A stretch of DNA of 64,000 bases from Punctularia strigosozonata HHB-11173 SS5 (Eukaryota > Basidiomycota > Agaricomycetes > Corticiales > Punctulariaceae): the NCBI RefSeq assembly GCF_000264995.1, contig NW_006767435.1, positions 229,521-293,520 of the forward strand. The letters run 5' to 3'. The notes under the pieces are model-generated. The model ran no database searches and was not told the DNA's origin. It saw only the letters and a list, made by a program, of their open reading frames with translations. The translations under genes and the position numbers were made by a program. Shown here one piece after another: positions 23,239-35,035 of the stretch (position 1 is the first letter of the stretch; the number at the start of each line of letters is the position of its first letter).

Positions 23239-23910
23239 CTTGCACAAAATCTGAGGAAGACAACCAGTAGAGCGGGCGGAGAACACTGCTCCTTGAAGAT
23301 CTGACCGAGCGGGGAAAAAATTGGTTTACACAGACCGTGTGAACCCTCACGGATTTCTCCGGGTCAGTGCTGCAGTAGTAGGGTTAGGGTTGTAACTAAA
23401 TCATCCTGTTCGTCTTCGACTGCAACCAGCATCAACGGTTGCCTCTTGTTGTTGCTACTTAGGACCAGATACCCACAAGCATATGAAATGGCTAAGGCGT
23501 GTTCAGCAGGACGGGTCGCATCCGCCTCTACGTACGTCTACTTGCGTTACCAACCTGCCTCAAGGCCTCCCAAAGCTCATCTCCGTACACGGAAATCAAG
23601 TAACAAAGACTATACAGAATGGCATCTCCATGAGAAATTTCGTATCGTGACGCAGAGGTAGCGACGGCTGTGGATTCTGCCTGCGCATCCCGCCGCTGGG
23701 ATCACCAAAGCACCGGCCAATGATCTCAGTGATCTAAGCGTGGGCAGGGCTCGGCCTGCATAGTTTCCATGAGCACCCTCGGAGGCTCTTCCCCTTTGTC
23801 TCCCAGCCTGCGCCTTCACCCATTTGACCGTCTGGTATCGCGACGGCGTCGTGTAAAGTATAGCGGCTGGCCGCCCCCTCCAGCTTCGTTCTACTGGCTG
23901 GCACCATACC
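23239..23910. other. Divergent intergenic region between NOG1 and a membrane-protein gene
   Basis: This is the shared upstream region of two divergent genes. It includes GGGTTAGGGTT at about 23380, two telomere-like units that are too few to mean anything. No other feature was recognised. Confidence 0.5.
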
Positions 23911-25748
23911 ATGCCTTTTTGGAACGTAACGAGTGAGTTCCATCTGCCCATCTCGGTCACAAACATGCGATGCTTAGGCGCTACACGAAACAGTCGACGA
24001 TATCTCCCCGGTCTTCGACTATCAGGGAGACTGGGTGGACACCAATACGGACGACTCCGATTTTGTAGACTACCTTAACTCCACCTTTCATGCCACCCAG
24101 GATCAGGGCGCAAGTGTAACATTCAAGTTCAACGGCTCGGCTGTATACATCTTCGGTGCCAAAAGGGATAACCATGTGCGTCCTGCGGACCGCAACTGAG
24201 CACGCATCATGCTAACGGGCGCAACAGGATCAGTACACCACGACCCTGGACGGGCACTCAACGATAGGGAATGGCTTCGCTCCACAACCGTTCGTCTTCA
24301 AGGCGCCTCTATTCTCGCAGGCAACGAATCTTGACAACACCGAACACACCGTGACACTCACGGACTCAAGTACGGACCCCAAGGACCGACCATTCGTGGA
24401 CATTGATTTCGTGACCATCACCGTGGGCGATGACTCGGAGGGGACGCCGGTGGATCTAGCCACCGACGACAGCTCGTCGCAAGCCGTGTACAGTCAGGGA
24501 TGGACACAGCCCACCGCCAACCAGACCTTTTACTCCAATAACTCCTATCAGTGCGCCCAGTTCTATGGATCTGAGCTATTTCCGGTGCTGACGCTTCCTC
24601 TCAATAGCCGCACCAGCCAACCTGGGGCGAGCGTCACTATTCCCTTCATAGGCTCAGCCGTGGCACTGTACGGAGCGACAAACTTGGGTTACGGGCCGTT
24701 CTCGGTTAGCATCGACGGTGCTTCTCCTTCATCCTTCACTGCCTCTGCCCCCACGTTCCGACCCGGGACGCTCCTCGTATGTTCATACGCTCTTGGACTG
24801 CGCATATAACTGAGAATCGTGTTGACTCGTAGTACTACGCCAGCGGCCTGGACAGCGCGCACCACACGATCACGCTCACCAACATCGGCAACGGCTCGAC
24901 CTCCATCGACTTCGACCACCTCGTCGCGACGTGCTTCAACTGCGAAACTTCCGCAGCCGCCGCCCACGTGTATGTCCTACTTCCACTATCCTCCATCCAT
25001 TCACCCAGCTCATCTTCCATGTCTTCTCCACAGAAAGAGAAAGAACACGGCCATCATTGCCAGCCTCGTCGTCGTGATCGTCGTCATTATCCTCCTTCTC
25101 GGCGGGTTCTGGTTCTGGTATGTCCGCCGGCGCCGGCGCCAAGCTTTCGCCGCCGACCAGGAAAAGCGACTCCAAATCAACGTCGCGAGCTACGGCCCCT
25201 CGCCCGAACCGCCCGCCCCCGAGCCCTACCTGGGCACGCCCCGGACCATGGCCGCACTCCCGATACCTAAGTACGCGTCTCAAGCCCCGACCTACACCGC
25301 GAACCCGGACGAAGTACGCTCCGCGATCTCGATTTCTGCATACTCGGCCGCCTCGTACACCCGCTCGGGCGCGCATGACGACGCAGTGACCACGGTCACC
25401 CACCCGTCGCCGACATACACGAGCCGGACGTCTATCTCGCGCCTCGTCGCCGCCGCCGGCATCTCTGGCCCCTACCGCAGCCCCGGCGGCACTGAGTACG
25501 ACAGCTCGCCCATTGAAGACGCTGGGCCTGCACCGGGAATGAACGGTCTACCTCCCCCACCACAGTATGGCCAGGTGTTCCGGTCAGCGCCGCCGGTGCC
25601 GCCGGTTCCACCTGTACCACAGGCTGCGACTGCGACTGCTGCCGGGACCTCGAGCGGCCAAAGGCCGATCATTCCACCCATCATCACGGATCTGAAGACG
25701 AGGCCGCTGCCAGCGCAGCCCCGCGAGCCTCGATCAGAATACATCTAG
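23911..25748 (+). CDS. Type I single-TM surface protein with two jelly-roll-like domains, five exons
   Basis: The exons are 23911-23932 (22 nt), 23994-24175, 24228-24776, 24833-24969 and 25034-25748, giving 534 residues with all phases closing. The ectodomain has two related beta-rich modules: residues about 8-150 (VTIDDISPVFDYQGDW… ASVTFKFNGSAVYIFGAKRDNH… YTTTLDG) and 175-300 (ASVTIPFIGSAVALYGATN… FSVSIDG). This is the arrangement of mushroom proteins with a galactose-binding-like or carbohydrate-binding-like fold. There is no classical signal peptide; this family usually starts with a short MPFWNVT-like leader. A 23-residue TM helix (ASLVVVIVVIILLLGGFWFWYV) is followed by RRRRR and a roughly 210-residue Pro/Ser/Tyr-rich cytosolic tail. 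It is probably a cell-surface sensor or wall-anchoring protein; the function is unproven. A smaller paralog lies 0.9 kb downstream. Confidence 0.85.
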
Positions 25749-26693
25749 GGACTCAGTGTACGTTGAGGATACGAGGAAGAAGAAGAGAGTGCTCGTCGCG
25801 TGTCTCTTAGATTGGAAGGACTGCAGGGCAGTCAACTTTGGCAGTGAGTAGTCGTCGGCGATTGATTATATGGTTGTCTTGTTCGCACTCCGAGTTCCAC
25901 TCGTTGTTGTAACATTAAGGGTTCAATTCAGTACCCCACATCGTGCTGGGTTATTCACTCTTTTCGCTCGACGTCCTGGCGATGACCGCTGGTATGAGTT
26001 CGGGGCACCTTGATGGCCTGAATGGTGAAGCCCTGAGCGCCTTGCGCAGATTTGGCCGCAGGCCAGCGTCGGCGAGGACAAGGGGTGCGTACGTACGGGC
26101 GTCTCAACGTCCTCATAACAATCTGATTAAGCCGTTGAGTTAGGAGGGCGCGATATTTGCGAAGCAGTCGCGCAGCAACAAACAAGAGACGATGTTTAAG
26201 GAACATAACCTCTTAACGAAGTCTTCACCAGTGATTGATATTTTACTCTATGACGATGGTGCCTAACATAGCTGTGATCATACGCCACTGGTTTCATGTC
26301 CTGACAACCGAAGGTATGCGGCTCTTCATGCCTGAAACACCTAGTGACCCGGATCTTCTCTAGGATTCATCCCCTGATCAACTACTACCGTAGTACCAAC
26401 ATGCTTAGATGTCACTCGCATATGACGTGCGACCTGAAAGAACGTATTGCACTGCCCGCTTTGACTGCTTCGATTGATTGATGTTGGCACTTCCGCTACC
26501 TCGAGGCAGCCTACATTCGGGTCAGCGGCCACGAGATCGGACCAGAGGGCGTTTCAACCCCATCCGACGAACGTAAAAGCTGGAATGCTCCGATCCTCGC
26601 AAGTTACTGCAGTTTCTGTGCCCCTCCCTTCGAAAGAGAAGGTGTTTCGAGACTTGCGACTGGTATCCCCATCTCACCTGCTGGGCTGGTCCC
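25749..26693. other. Intergenic region between tandem paralogs
   Basis: About 950 bp with no supported gene. Short open frames show no family likeness. Confidence 0.5.
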
Positions 26694-27913
26694 ATGGCTC
26701 TACGAAACGTCACTGGTGGGCTGAGCCGTTGAACCTTCTTTGTGTTCTGAACGAAAACGCCTTTTAGTGGATGACGTATCTTCTTTGCTCACCTACAACG
26801 GAACCTGGTCAAATCTCACGTCTGCCTCAAGTGATTTGAGCTACTACAACCAGACGTACCACACTACTGTTGATCAGGCAAGTACTCAGTTTGTGTTCAT
26901 CAAATTCCTTCACTCAGGCAAGGGCAGGGAGCAAGCGTATCGTTGAGTTTCAGTGGTAGGGCCATCTACGTTTACGGATCGAAGCAACCACAATATGTAC
27001 GCGTCCTGGGCTCTTCTCGCGAGACTTCGTACGACAATGTGCACTAGGATCAATATATCGTGACTGTGGACGGGCGCGCAAGCTCTGGGAGTGCCTACCA
27101 CAGTCCTCCGGAGTCACAACAGCTCCTGTTCTCGGACCTTAGCCTCGCTGACGGACCGCATGAAATTGTACTACAAGACCAGAGCAAGCATCCGAATAGC
27201 CGCCCGGGTCTCGACATCGACTACATCGTATACACGGACACGATTGACGATTCTGCATCTTCAAGGTATGTCATGTCGCGCAATCCAGATCTAGTGTTGA
27301 GAGGCTTCTTGCATCGCCTCGATCAGTAGCCCCGTTGCTACGATGTCTACCTTGCCGGCAACTTCTTTAAGTCCAGCGCAGCCGTCGGCACCAACGGGAG
27401 GTCTCACCTCCAAAAGGTATCGCACAATTGTAATGCATGCCTTGGTCAGAACTGATTGCCAAGATATTTAGTATGCATGCAACAACCGTCAGGATCGTAG
27501 CTGCCGTCGTGTCGCTGGGCGTTATAGCCGCCGTAGCCCTCGTTATATTCGGTATCTGGATTCGCCAACGCCGCAAGTATACGACCCCAGCGGGACACGT
27601 AGCACCTTTCCATGCTCCTATGTCGATGCACGGTTCCACCGGCAAGGCAAGGATTGTATCGTGAGCTATCAAGTGCGTTTCGCATATACTCCCGTTCACT
27701 CAGTCCCTCGTCGTCAGGTTGGAAGGCTCGAGAAGTCCTTCACCGCCGGCCTACAATCAACTCTATCCTGCGATGCGAGTTGAAACGACGCCCACGAACG
27801 ACGATGACCTTCCCAACTCGAGGCATACGCTCCACGAGAAACTTTATTCGGGACTGCGCATAATGCGGTCTATACGAGTCAAGGCCCGCAGTTTACGCCG
27901 ACCTGGTACTTGA
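26694..27913 (+). CDS. Smaller tandem paralog of the single-TM surface protein, seven exons
   Basis: The exons are 26694-26715 (22 nt), 26768-26877, 26928-26996, 27048-27265, 27327-27416, 27472-27660 and 27718-27913, giving 297 residues with all phases closing. The 22-nt first exon is the same length as in the upstream paralog and encodes the same kind of leader (MALRNVT, then VDDVSSLLTYNGTW). There is one beta-rich module (ASVSLSFSGRAIYVYGSKQPQY… YIVTVDG… GLDIDYIVYTD) instead of two, a Ser/Thr/Pro stalk, a TM helix (VRIVAAVVSLGVIAAVALVIFGIWI) and a short basic tail. Intron 2 has a GC donor (GCAAGT). The gene appears intact, but the C-terminal end past 27850 is the least secure part. A surface sensor role is inferred only from topology. 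Confidence 0.75.
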
Positions 27914-28374
27914 CGACGACAAATTACCGTCGATGCCAAAAATATTGTTGGGCAACAGATCGGAACACCGTCTGTGCCCTCATTTTGGAAAACGCTGTGT
28001 ATTCCGTTCGTGCAGAAGTTCCCTTGCAGAACAACTCCTTTGGTATTTGATGCTCTCAGCCGCACCGAGGTTTGTCTCTACATGTACGTACGATGTCAGG
28101 ATATCCGAGCTTCGCGAAGCCTTGCAAATGTCCAGGGAATCAATGCGATTAAAATGGGCAGCATACACGTAGATGTGGTATCGATACATAGCAGCAGCGG
28201 GCAGCGGTCCGGAGAATCGGCACTGTACACGGGGCGCACGGCATGAGGAACGGGGTGAATACAACAAGATGTAGCGTGGGTCGCGAAACGGAAGGGCGGA
28301 GACTGGGGGCACTCAATTATGGCGTGCGGGACGGCGATGCAGACGACAAGCTATGCGAGCGTCTTTCGTCGATC
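27914..28374. other. Convergent intergenic region
   Basis: This is the space between the 3' ends of the single-TM paralog and the G-alpha gene. No feature was recognised. Confidence 0.5.
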
Positions 28375-30852
28375 TTATGACAGACCGGTCTCTGCGAGGT
28401 GTTTACGGATGATGGATTCGTTGACTGCGGTAGCGGTTGCGGAAGATCAGAATTCTGCGATAACGGGTGGGACGCCGGCGGGAAGACGTACCGTTGACGA
28501 TGATGGTCTGCGTCGCCTTGACGTTGAGCATGGACGTGAAGTGCTGATCGGGCGCGCAGACTCATCAGGACACCGACGTCCACGGGCGCGAGAGGCGAAG
28601 AGCGACACTTACCACGTACAGCTGACGGCGTGAGATGTCCTTGCGCCGGTGGACCTGGATGAAGTGCGCGCGGAAGTACTCGGACGCTTCCTCAAAGGTA
28701 TTTTCGCGGTCGCCGTAGGACGTGATGCTGCGGACGGGAGGGGAAGGGAGGAGGACACGAGCGTGAGCATGGGAATGTCGCAATCTCACGGGAAGAGGGG
28801 GGAGGGAGGGGTAGACGTGTAGGAGGTACACTCACTACTTGCGAACTTTGATCCCGGCGTCGAGCTTCTGGCGTAGGAGGTCCGTCTTGTTAAGGAGCAG
28901 GACCAGCGCGGCTTGCTTCAGGAGCTTGTTCGAGCAGATCGCGGTCCAGAGCTGGAGCGAGTCGTCAATCCGGTTCACGCGCGAATCCTCTTCGAGGTAC
29001 TGGTTATGCCCAAAACAAGTGCAGTGTCAGTCAAATGGCAACACGCGCAACAAGCAGGGAGAGGGCGTCTATCGTTACCTGATCATATGCGCTGATTGGG
29101 GCCAAAAAGATGATCGCGGTCGCTGTGGAAGGGAAACCGGTCCGTCAGCCCATGCGTTCACGATTCACGAGGCATGTCAGGCACGTAGGGCGGCAATAGA
29201 AGGTGGGTGGACGGCTTCGCGTGGGGAAGGCCGGGCCAAAGATGCAGAAGGAGGGCGATGGCAAGAAAAGAATGTGGGATCGCCTTGTAGGCTCGGTGCC
29301 GCGGCAGGCAGGCATCCAAACTTCGTGGCGGACAGGAAGAGGTGAAGAGTGGGCGGCAAGGACCGCAAAAGGGAGGAGAAGAGCACAATCAAGCCGGAAG
29401 GAGGATGGCGGGGCTTACCATCGTCAAAATAGGGCACCCATGCGTGTCGCTGGCGAGGGAAGCGGTGAATCAGCCTTGGTGGTGCTAGGGCGGGTTCGTC
29501 GAGTCCAGACTGACCTGCCCGCGCTGTAGATTCGAGATTCCCGTCAGTGGCGAGGAAGACGAACATCTGAATGCATCGCTCACCGCTCCTCCCACATCGT
29601 ACAGGTTCCAGCTGTAGCGGATGCCACCCATAGATATGTCGAACTCGTGCTCTTGTACACCCAAGGTCTGAATTCGGACATTGAGGATATCCTCTGAGAA
29701 AAACGACCGTATCAGTGAAATGACGATGTCGGAGAAGAGTTTCAGCTTTACTCACCATTAGTCGGAAGGTAATCCTGTTCGGCGATACGATGGATGTTGT
29801 CTAAGAAGCTGTTGCAGAAGCGATCTTTCGTCAGCTAAGGGAACTGCAGTCCCAAAAGGAGTGGGACGGACTAGGCAGCTGTCTCGTCCAGCCGGAGCTG
29901 CCGTGACTTGATCAGGCGCTTTACGGCGGGGTGTTTCCATATCGTAGCTATCCCGTCTTGCAAGGCCGCCAACGATCGCGCTGCGAGGTCGGCGATGACG
30001 GTCACTCGACCCGGCGCTTTGCGGATATCCGAGAGCCAGGAGAGGTGACTGAGCGATGGCGAGGGAGTCACGAGCGCTTGCCACCCGGAGCGGACGTACA
30101 CGCCCGTCTTGCCGCCGCCGACGGCAATGCCTCCAGACAGTTCGAGCGCGAGCGAGTCCTCCATTGCGACCAGGGGGAGCAGCTTCTGCCTCAGCGCGGA
30201 CAGCTCGGTCTGCCATGCGTAGACGGGGTTTGGATCGACGCCCGCGCTGGAGGAGGTGGATGCGCGGGTGTTGAACGAGAGGTCCACGCTTGACGTTGGA
30301 CTCGAGGACGCAGTGGCGGAACCAGGCGAGAAGTGGTTATATGCCGTAGGCGAAAGGAGGGAATAGTCGAGCTCTTCGATGATGGTCCGGACGGCTTTGA
30401 CAATGTTGGAGTAAACCTGAGGTCGCGTTCACTCACAGGACAAGAACGATAAAGGTAACAGCGACATACGACCGGTCGCCAGCTCGGCCGCTCGGTATCG
30501 AGGCTCGTCTTCTCGTAGAATAGTTGGAACTGTTTCCGCAGCGTGCTCTTGCCCGACTCGGCCTGCCCGAGCAACATTACTGGACACCATGCCACGTCGG
30601 TTAGCCGTGCTCATAAAAAATAGGCTCGCTGCCCACACACCTTTCACCTCCCTCCGCTGTGCCTTCTTCCTGCGTTGTGCCTCCTTATCCCGCTGCCAAT
30701 ATTCTCCTCAGCATGCCGGCCGGCGCATCGTCAGGCAGTACGAGAAGAGCGCGCACCTTGATCTCCTCGTCAATCAAGTTACTGATCCTCCGGGCCTCCT
30801 CATCGTCGTCTGCGGCGCCTGAGGTGTATTCGCGGCGAGGGGAGCGCGTCAT
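28375..30852 (-). CDS. Divergent heterotrimeric G-protein alpha subunit, 12 exons
   Basis: The exons are 30852-30757, 30692-30641, 30579-30470, 30416-29872, 29808-29756, 29693-29584, 29449-29419, 29122-29079, 28999-28836, 28727-28613, 28543-28492 and 28424-28375. They give 473 residues and every junction closes. The motifs seen are P-loop GQAESGKST (canonical GAGESGKST), ETAAYFLDNIHRIAEQDYLPT (end of helical domain and switch I lead-in), G3 DVGGARHAW, FDDATAIIFLAPISAYDQ, G4 LLLNKTDL and the G5-region NVKATQT. It is about 115 residues longer than a standard G-alpha (about 355), with the excess in the long exon 4 (Ser/Thr-rich insert in the helical domain). The usual Gln of DVGGQ is missing and there is no N-terminal MGC acylation site. 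GTP hydrolysis and membrane attachment may therefore differ. Such variants are common in Agaricomycetes. Confidence 0.92.
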
Positions 30853-31691
30853 GGTGGTACGGATCCAAACCGCGAAGGTTTCCGGGCGTCGGCGCCCTTA
30901 GCCTGGCGAACTGAGAGATATCATATCTCGAAGAAATGTCAAATAGCCGAAGGTACAGGAGGCCATGAGAGATTTCGCAGGCACTGTCCCTGGCCCGGCA
31001 CTTGGAATCAAACTCAACCCAACCCCACCCGCGCATTCGGAGGGAAAGGAAGGCACGCGGTTTACAATCCCGCCATCGGGTCTCTGCGTTCTCGCCCCCG
31101 CGCCCGCTCGCTGTGCGCAACGTTGTCCCCGCGCGAACACGAAACCTTGCGGATCGCTTCCAGGTGCAGCGGGTTCGCCTTCCGCGCCGGCCGCGTGCCA
31201 TCGGACCGGTGATTCCCTCCTGCCCTCATATCATTTCTTCGCCATGGCAATCGCATGCAGCTGGCTTTTAGTGCGCTTCGGTCATATGGAGTCATTGCGC
31301 ATGCGGGTTGTCCCGGGCTGCCTGTGAACCACCGCCACGAAAGATGCTGCAAAGCCTGATACAATGGCGATACCGGCGTTCTGTGCTGTGCGATGCGATT
31401 TCGTTCTCTGACAAATGCACGGTCGGTCTTCACCACCCTCGCTGCGGACGGTGGGACGCGACGTTGCAACGCGGTGCGGGTGTGTGCATCGGTCTCAGTG
31501 GAGCTCGCCGATATCATTACTTACTTACATATCACCCTCACGGAATTCCCCATCGACAGTTTTCGTGGGTTCGAAGGATCATCATCGGCGGAAGAAAGAC
31601 GATCAGTATTCATTCTCCTGTCCAAACATAACTCTTGACTTCTCTCCCAACCACACCAAATCGGGGGCTTGTCACTATTATCGCTAATGGA
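30853..31691. other. Upstream region of the G-alpha gene
   Basis: About 840 bp. No convincing gene was seen; open frames on both strands are short and overlapping. Confidence 0.5.
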
Positions 31692-32077
31692 TGACTTCCC
31701 GTAAGATCTGTAGCGACAGAAACACAGAATAAACAGTTCAAACCCCGATCTGTGGGTTATGCTGTACGTTTATGCCCCCGTACGGCCCTGTGCGTGTGGG
31801 GCGGAAATAGAACATCATAAACGCGGAGGTCCGTTGAGAAGGGCTGAGTAGCGAATGAGGAAGAGGGAGGGTCACGTGCATGACAAATTCACGTCTGTAA
31901 ACGGGCATTCTGGTCTGGAAGGGGGGGTCGGCACCCCCTTCCAGATAAAAGGTCTGTACGAGCGACTTGTAAACCGACAACTTGGCTCGTCGTTGCCGAT
32001 TTTTCGGCATCGCTCGCTTAGTGGATTTGTAAGCGAAATCTATTCTATTCGGCCTTACAGATCCTTACGGGAAGTCA
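31692..32077. repeat. TIR element (386 bp) with internal strong hairpin
   Basis: The ends (31692-31712 and 32056-32077) are inverted repeats of 21-22 bp differing by one inserted base. They begin TGACTTCCCGTAAG. There is no coding capacity. The centre holds an 11-12 bp stem (TCTGGAAGGGGG against CCCCCTTCCAGA, 31914-31946). A target duplication could not be seen. The right part recurs at +689 bp after the gap. Confidence 0.6.
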
Positions 32078-32200
32078 CCCAATATAAGTGAGCTTTCCTG
32101 TACCACTTCCCCTCTCGGGTTCCTCCTCCCTGGCGCGGCGTGCCGCAGCAACTCACGTATAACCCCAATCAGGAACCTAAATGGCGCTCATACATCCATC
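31706..32200. repeat. 495-bp direct repeat, left copy, abutting a gap
   Basis: Matches 32395-32889 at every position compared. It ends exactly where the run of N begins, and the other copy starts exactly where the run ends. This pattern suggests overlapping contig ends that were not merged. Confidence 0.85.
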
Positions 32201-32394
32201 NNNNNNNNNNNNNNNNNNNNNNNNNNNNNNNNNNNNNNNNNNNNNNNNNNNNNNNNNNNNNNNNNNNNNNNNNNNNNNNNNNNNNNNNNNNNNNNNNNNN
32301 NNNNNNNNNNNNNNNNNNNNNNNNNNNNNNNNNNNNNNNNNNNNNNNNNNNNNNNNNNNNNNNNNNNNNNNNNNNNNNNNNNNNNNNNNNNNNN
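32201..32394. other. Assembly gap (194 N)
   Basis: A run of 194 undetermined bases between the two copies of the 495-bp repeat. Confidence 1.
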
Positions 32395-32889
32395 ATCTGT
32401 AGCGACAGAAACACAGAATAAACAGTTCAAACCCCGATCTGTGGGTTATGCTGTACGTTTATGCCCCCGTACGGCCCTGTGCGTGTGGGGCGGAAATAGA
32501 ACATCATAAACGCGGAGGTCCGTTGAGAAGGGCTGAGTAGCGAATGAGGAAGAGGGAGGGTCACGTGCATGACAAATTCACGTCTGTAAACGGGCATTCT
32601 GGTCTGGAAGGGGGGGTCGGCACCCCCTTCCAGATAAAAGGTCTGTACGAGCGACTTGTAAACCGACAACTTGGCTCGTCGTTGCCGATTTTTCGGCATC
32701 GCTCGCTTAGTGGATTTGTAAGCGAAATCTATTCTATTCGGCCTTACAGATCCTTACGGGAAGTCACCCAATATAAGTGAGCTTTCCTGTACCACTTCCC
32801 CTCTCGGGTTCCTCCTCCCTGGCGCGGCGTGCCGCAGCAACTCACGTATAACCCCAATCAGGAACCTAAATGGCGCTCATACATCCATC
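32395..32889. repeat. 495-bp direct repeat, right copy
   Basis: Second copy of the sequence at 31706-32200. It begins inside the left TIR of the element and then continues into unique sequence at 32890. Confidence 0.85.
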
Positions 32890-33589
32890 GATGGCAAGTC
32901 GTGTATCGATGATGTCGCTCGCGCAAGCTGCCGAATTCGCAGTTCTCATCGGCGGTGTTGCGAACGAGCCCGGGACAAACCCTCTCCTCTGCTCATCAAC
33001 TTCGCCTTTGGGCGAAGGCTTGCTCTCTGGCGACCCTCTGTCGCGAGTTCTCACGCCGCGGCCATCCAAAGATCGCGCACGGCAGAATTCTGGATGGCTT
33101 TAGGTGGTTCCACCAGCGCCATGCCCGCCACCTGTCAACGGTAATCGCGCAGTTCCGTTCGGCCCGTCTCTGGCCTGCGAGCTTGTCGTAGTTTCAACAC
33201 AGAAACCCGATTGCCACGACGTTCAGAAGGCGATGCTGGTGGCAGCCCTCGCAGTAGGCTTCTATATGGACATGACGCCGGTTTAAGGACATTGATCTCA
33301 TGATCTCAGACGATCTGGAGTCCTTAGTAAGTGCTCAGACTTATTCGAAATTCGAGACCCGCCGTGAGCGCACTGTTTCAAAATCAGGAGAGAACGTTGC
33401 GCTACTTCGGTTCGGCGCCGGCTACCTGCGCCCGGTGATGACGATTGTCCGTAGGCTATGTAGCCTGGGGACTTCAGTGGTCGCCACGATTCGCGATGCG
33501 CAGATTCGCTGTCCAGGCGAAGTAGTCCGGTGCCTCCGGCAATCTATTTATGATCGGCTGTTCCGAATGAATGTTTTCCTTCCGCCCCT

Positions 33590-33609
33590 GGTTTTGCGGC
33601 CGCAAAACC
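33590..33609. repeat. Perfect 20-bp palindrome inside a larger imperfect hairpin
   Basis: GGTTTTGCGGCCGCAAAACC, flanked at about 33573 and 33643 by TTTTCCTTCCG and CGGAAGGAGGGAAAA, which are near inverse. The whole stretch (about 33573-33658) could extrude as a cruciform or be the core of a small foldback element. Confidence 0.7.
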
Positions 33610-34330
33610 ATCTCCTCCGGTAACTTTGTGCACGGTCACTACGGAAGGAGGGAAAATGGAAGATCAAGGCCATGTTGCGCCAAGGTCTATAGCGTCACTG
33701 CGGATCCATCAGGCCCACGGCGACGGCCCTGGTGAGGAAGACAGAACAGCAGAGGATGTTTCGAGGTTTCAATGAATACATATATGTATGTCGCTCTATG
33801 TGCCACTTGCGAGTCACTGGTGGGCGAGCATTCTAGTTTCTCAGACATCTTTCACTGGGGCGAACCACAGCGTCTTGAGCCGGCAGACGGACACATATCG
33901 CCCCGACTTCTCCATAGGGCCTTCCACGGTGCATCTCCGGAGTGAACTTAACCTGCTGCGACCAAGTTACTTACGCAAGGACAGAATCCTTGGCGCTCCG
34001 ACGCATCTGCGACTCCCGACCCTTGGGCATCGAATTACCCCGAATGACTGGCGGGTTTCCGCCTCTGGTCCTACGAGGCACGCCGCGGAGAACATCGCTG
34101 CCGACTCGGACCGGAAAAGAAGCACATAAACTGGCCCGCCCTTCTATGTAATGCGACTCTGCATGCGCAGCTGGTTTTGCCGCTGGTGGTGAACGTTCGC
34201 CGCGGTGATTGCGCTGCCTGGATAAAGCGCGCATTTGCGGGTCAATTTCTGAATATTCTCGACAACCCGCGCGTATTGGCATGCGGTGCGGTAATCAGTT
34301 GTTCCTCTATTGGGTCGGGGCCGGAAATAT

Positions 34331-34354
34331 ACCTACCTACCTACCTACCTACCT
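34331..34354. repeat. CCTA microsatellite (six units)
   Basis: Six CCTA units preceded by CTATTGGG…GGAAATATA, which is similar to the flank of the tract at 8371. Confidence 0.85.
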
Positions 34355-34950
34355 TTGCTGCTCGCAAGATTATACAGCTACGGTAATTGTTCGGAAGACT
34401 ACTCCAATTTTCATTGTAGCAATAGCGGCATCCATGATCCAACTCGAACTCTGAATGGTACAACTTCTTCTCGCTGTCATCATGCTATGCTCAGTATCTG
34501 GTCGGCGTTTGGTGCATACCCTGGGACAACGGCGTCGACTAACTTCAGGTTTAGGACGTGCTGCGAGTCACCGGCTGCGGCATTATAGGTCACGTAGATC
34601 GATGAAGGAAAGAGGCAACTTTTACTCTCGCTCCAAGCAAACAATACTGTAGTTTTACGATTATGTTCGTCCCTCAGTGTCCCCATGGCTTCATGAACCG
34701 AACAAAATGACATAAGATTACCTGCTCGACGTTACCTGAGCTTGCTGCGGGTATTCAGGACCAACGGGCCGGTTCGAAATGAACTTCCCACGGATAGTTG
34801 AACTAACGTGTTCCTGTCCCCCTTCTACAGACCTGAAAACTACAGTACACGTTCTTCCTATAGACCTGGAGTCTTGGACCGCGTGCGACTCTGTTTGTTG
34901 GCTTCCGAATTTCACAAGCAGTAAAGAAGTCGAGAAAGGAGCGCAAAAAT

Positions 34951-35035
34951 GAGTCGGCCCAGGTTCGAACTGAGGACCTTCTGTGAGCAGCTCGTGCTGT
35001 TAGACAGATGCGATAACCAACTACGCCACCGACCC
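34951..35035 (-). tRNA. tRNA-Val (anticodon AAC) with a 12-nt intron
   Basis: On the minus strand the sequence begins GGGTCGG and ends CCGACTC (acceptor arms paired). It has a D-arm (TAGTTGGTTA), an anticodon stem TCTGT/ACAGA and a T-arm with GTTCGAA. The loop reads CTAACA then C once 12 bases (GCACGAGCTGCT) are removed one base 3' of position 37, the normal tRNA intron position. The anticodon AAC decodes valine. The mature length is 73 nt before CCA addition, normal for fungal tRNA-Val. Confidence 0.93.

Larger units (their letters stand above)
32890..34950. other. Gene-poor stretch with repeats
   Basis: About 2 kb without a supported gene. It holds a perfect 20-bp palindrome (33590-33609), a CCTA tract (34331-34354), and a degenerate relative (about 34776-34812) of the inner part of the MITE at 20.5 kb. 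An open frame of 77 codons at 32870-33103 follows the right repeat copy but could not be linked to any family. Confidence 0.5.

Noticed and set aside
23378-23395. Telomere-like GGGTTAGGGTT
   Set aside because: Only two TTAGGG units in a gene-rich context; expected by chance or as a factor site, not a telomere.
31706-32889. LTR retrotransposon suggested by two 495-bp direct repeats
   Set aside because: The copies end exactly at an N gap, do not start TG or end CA, and there is no room for internal coding sequence. Assembly overlap fits better.
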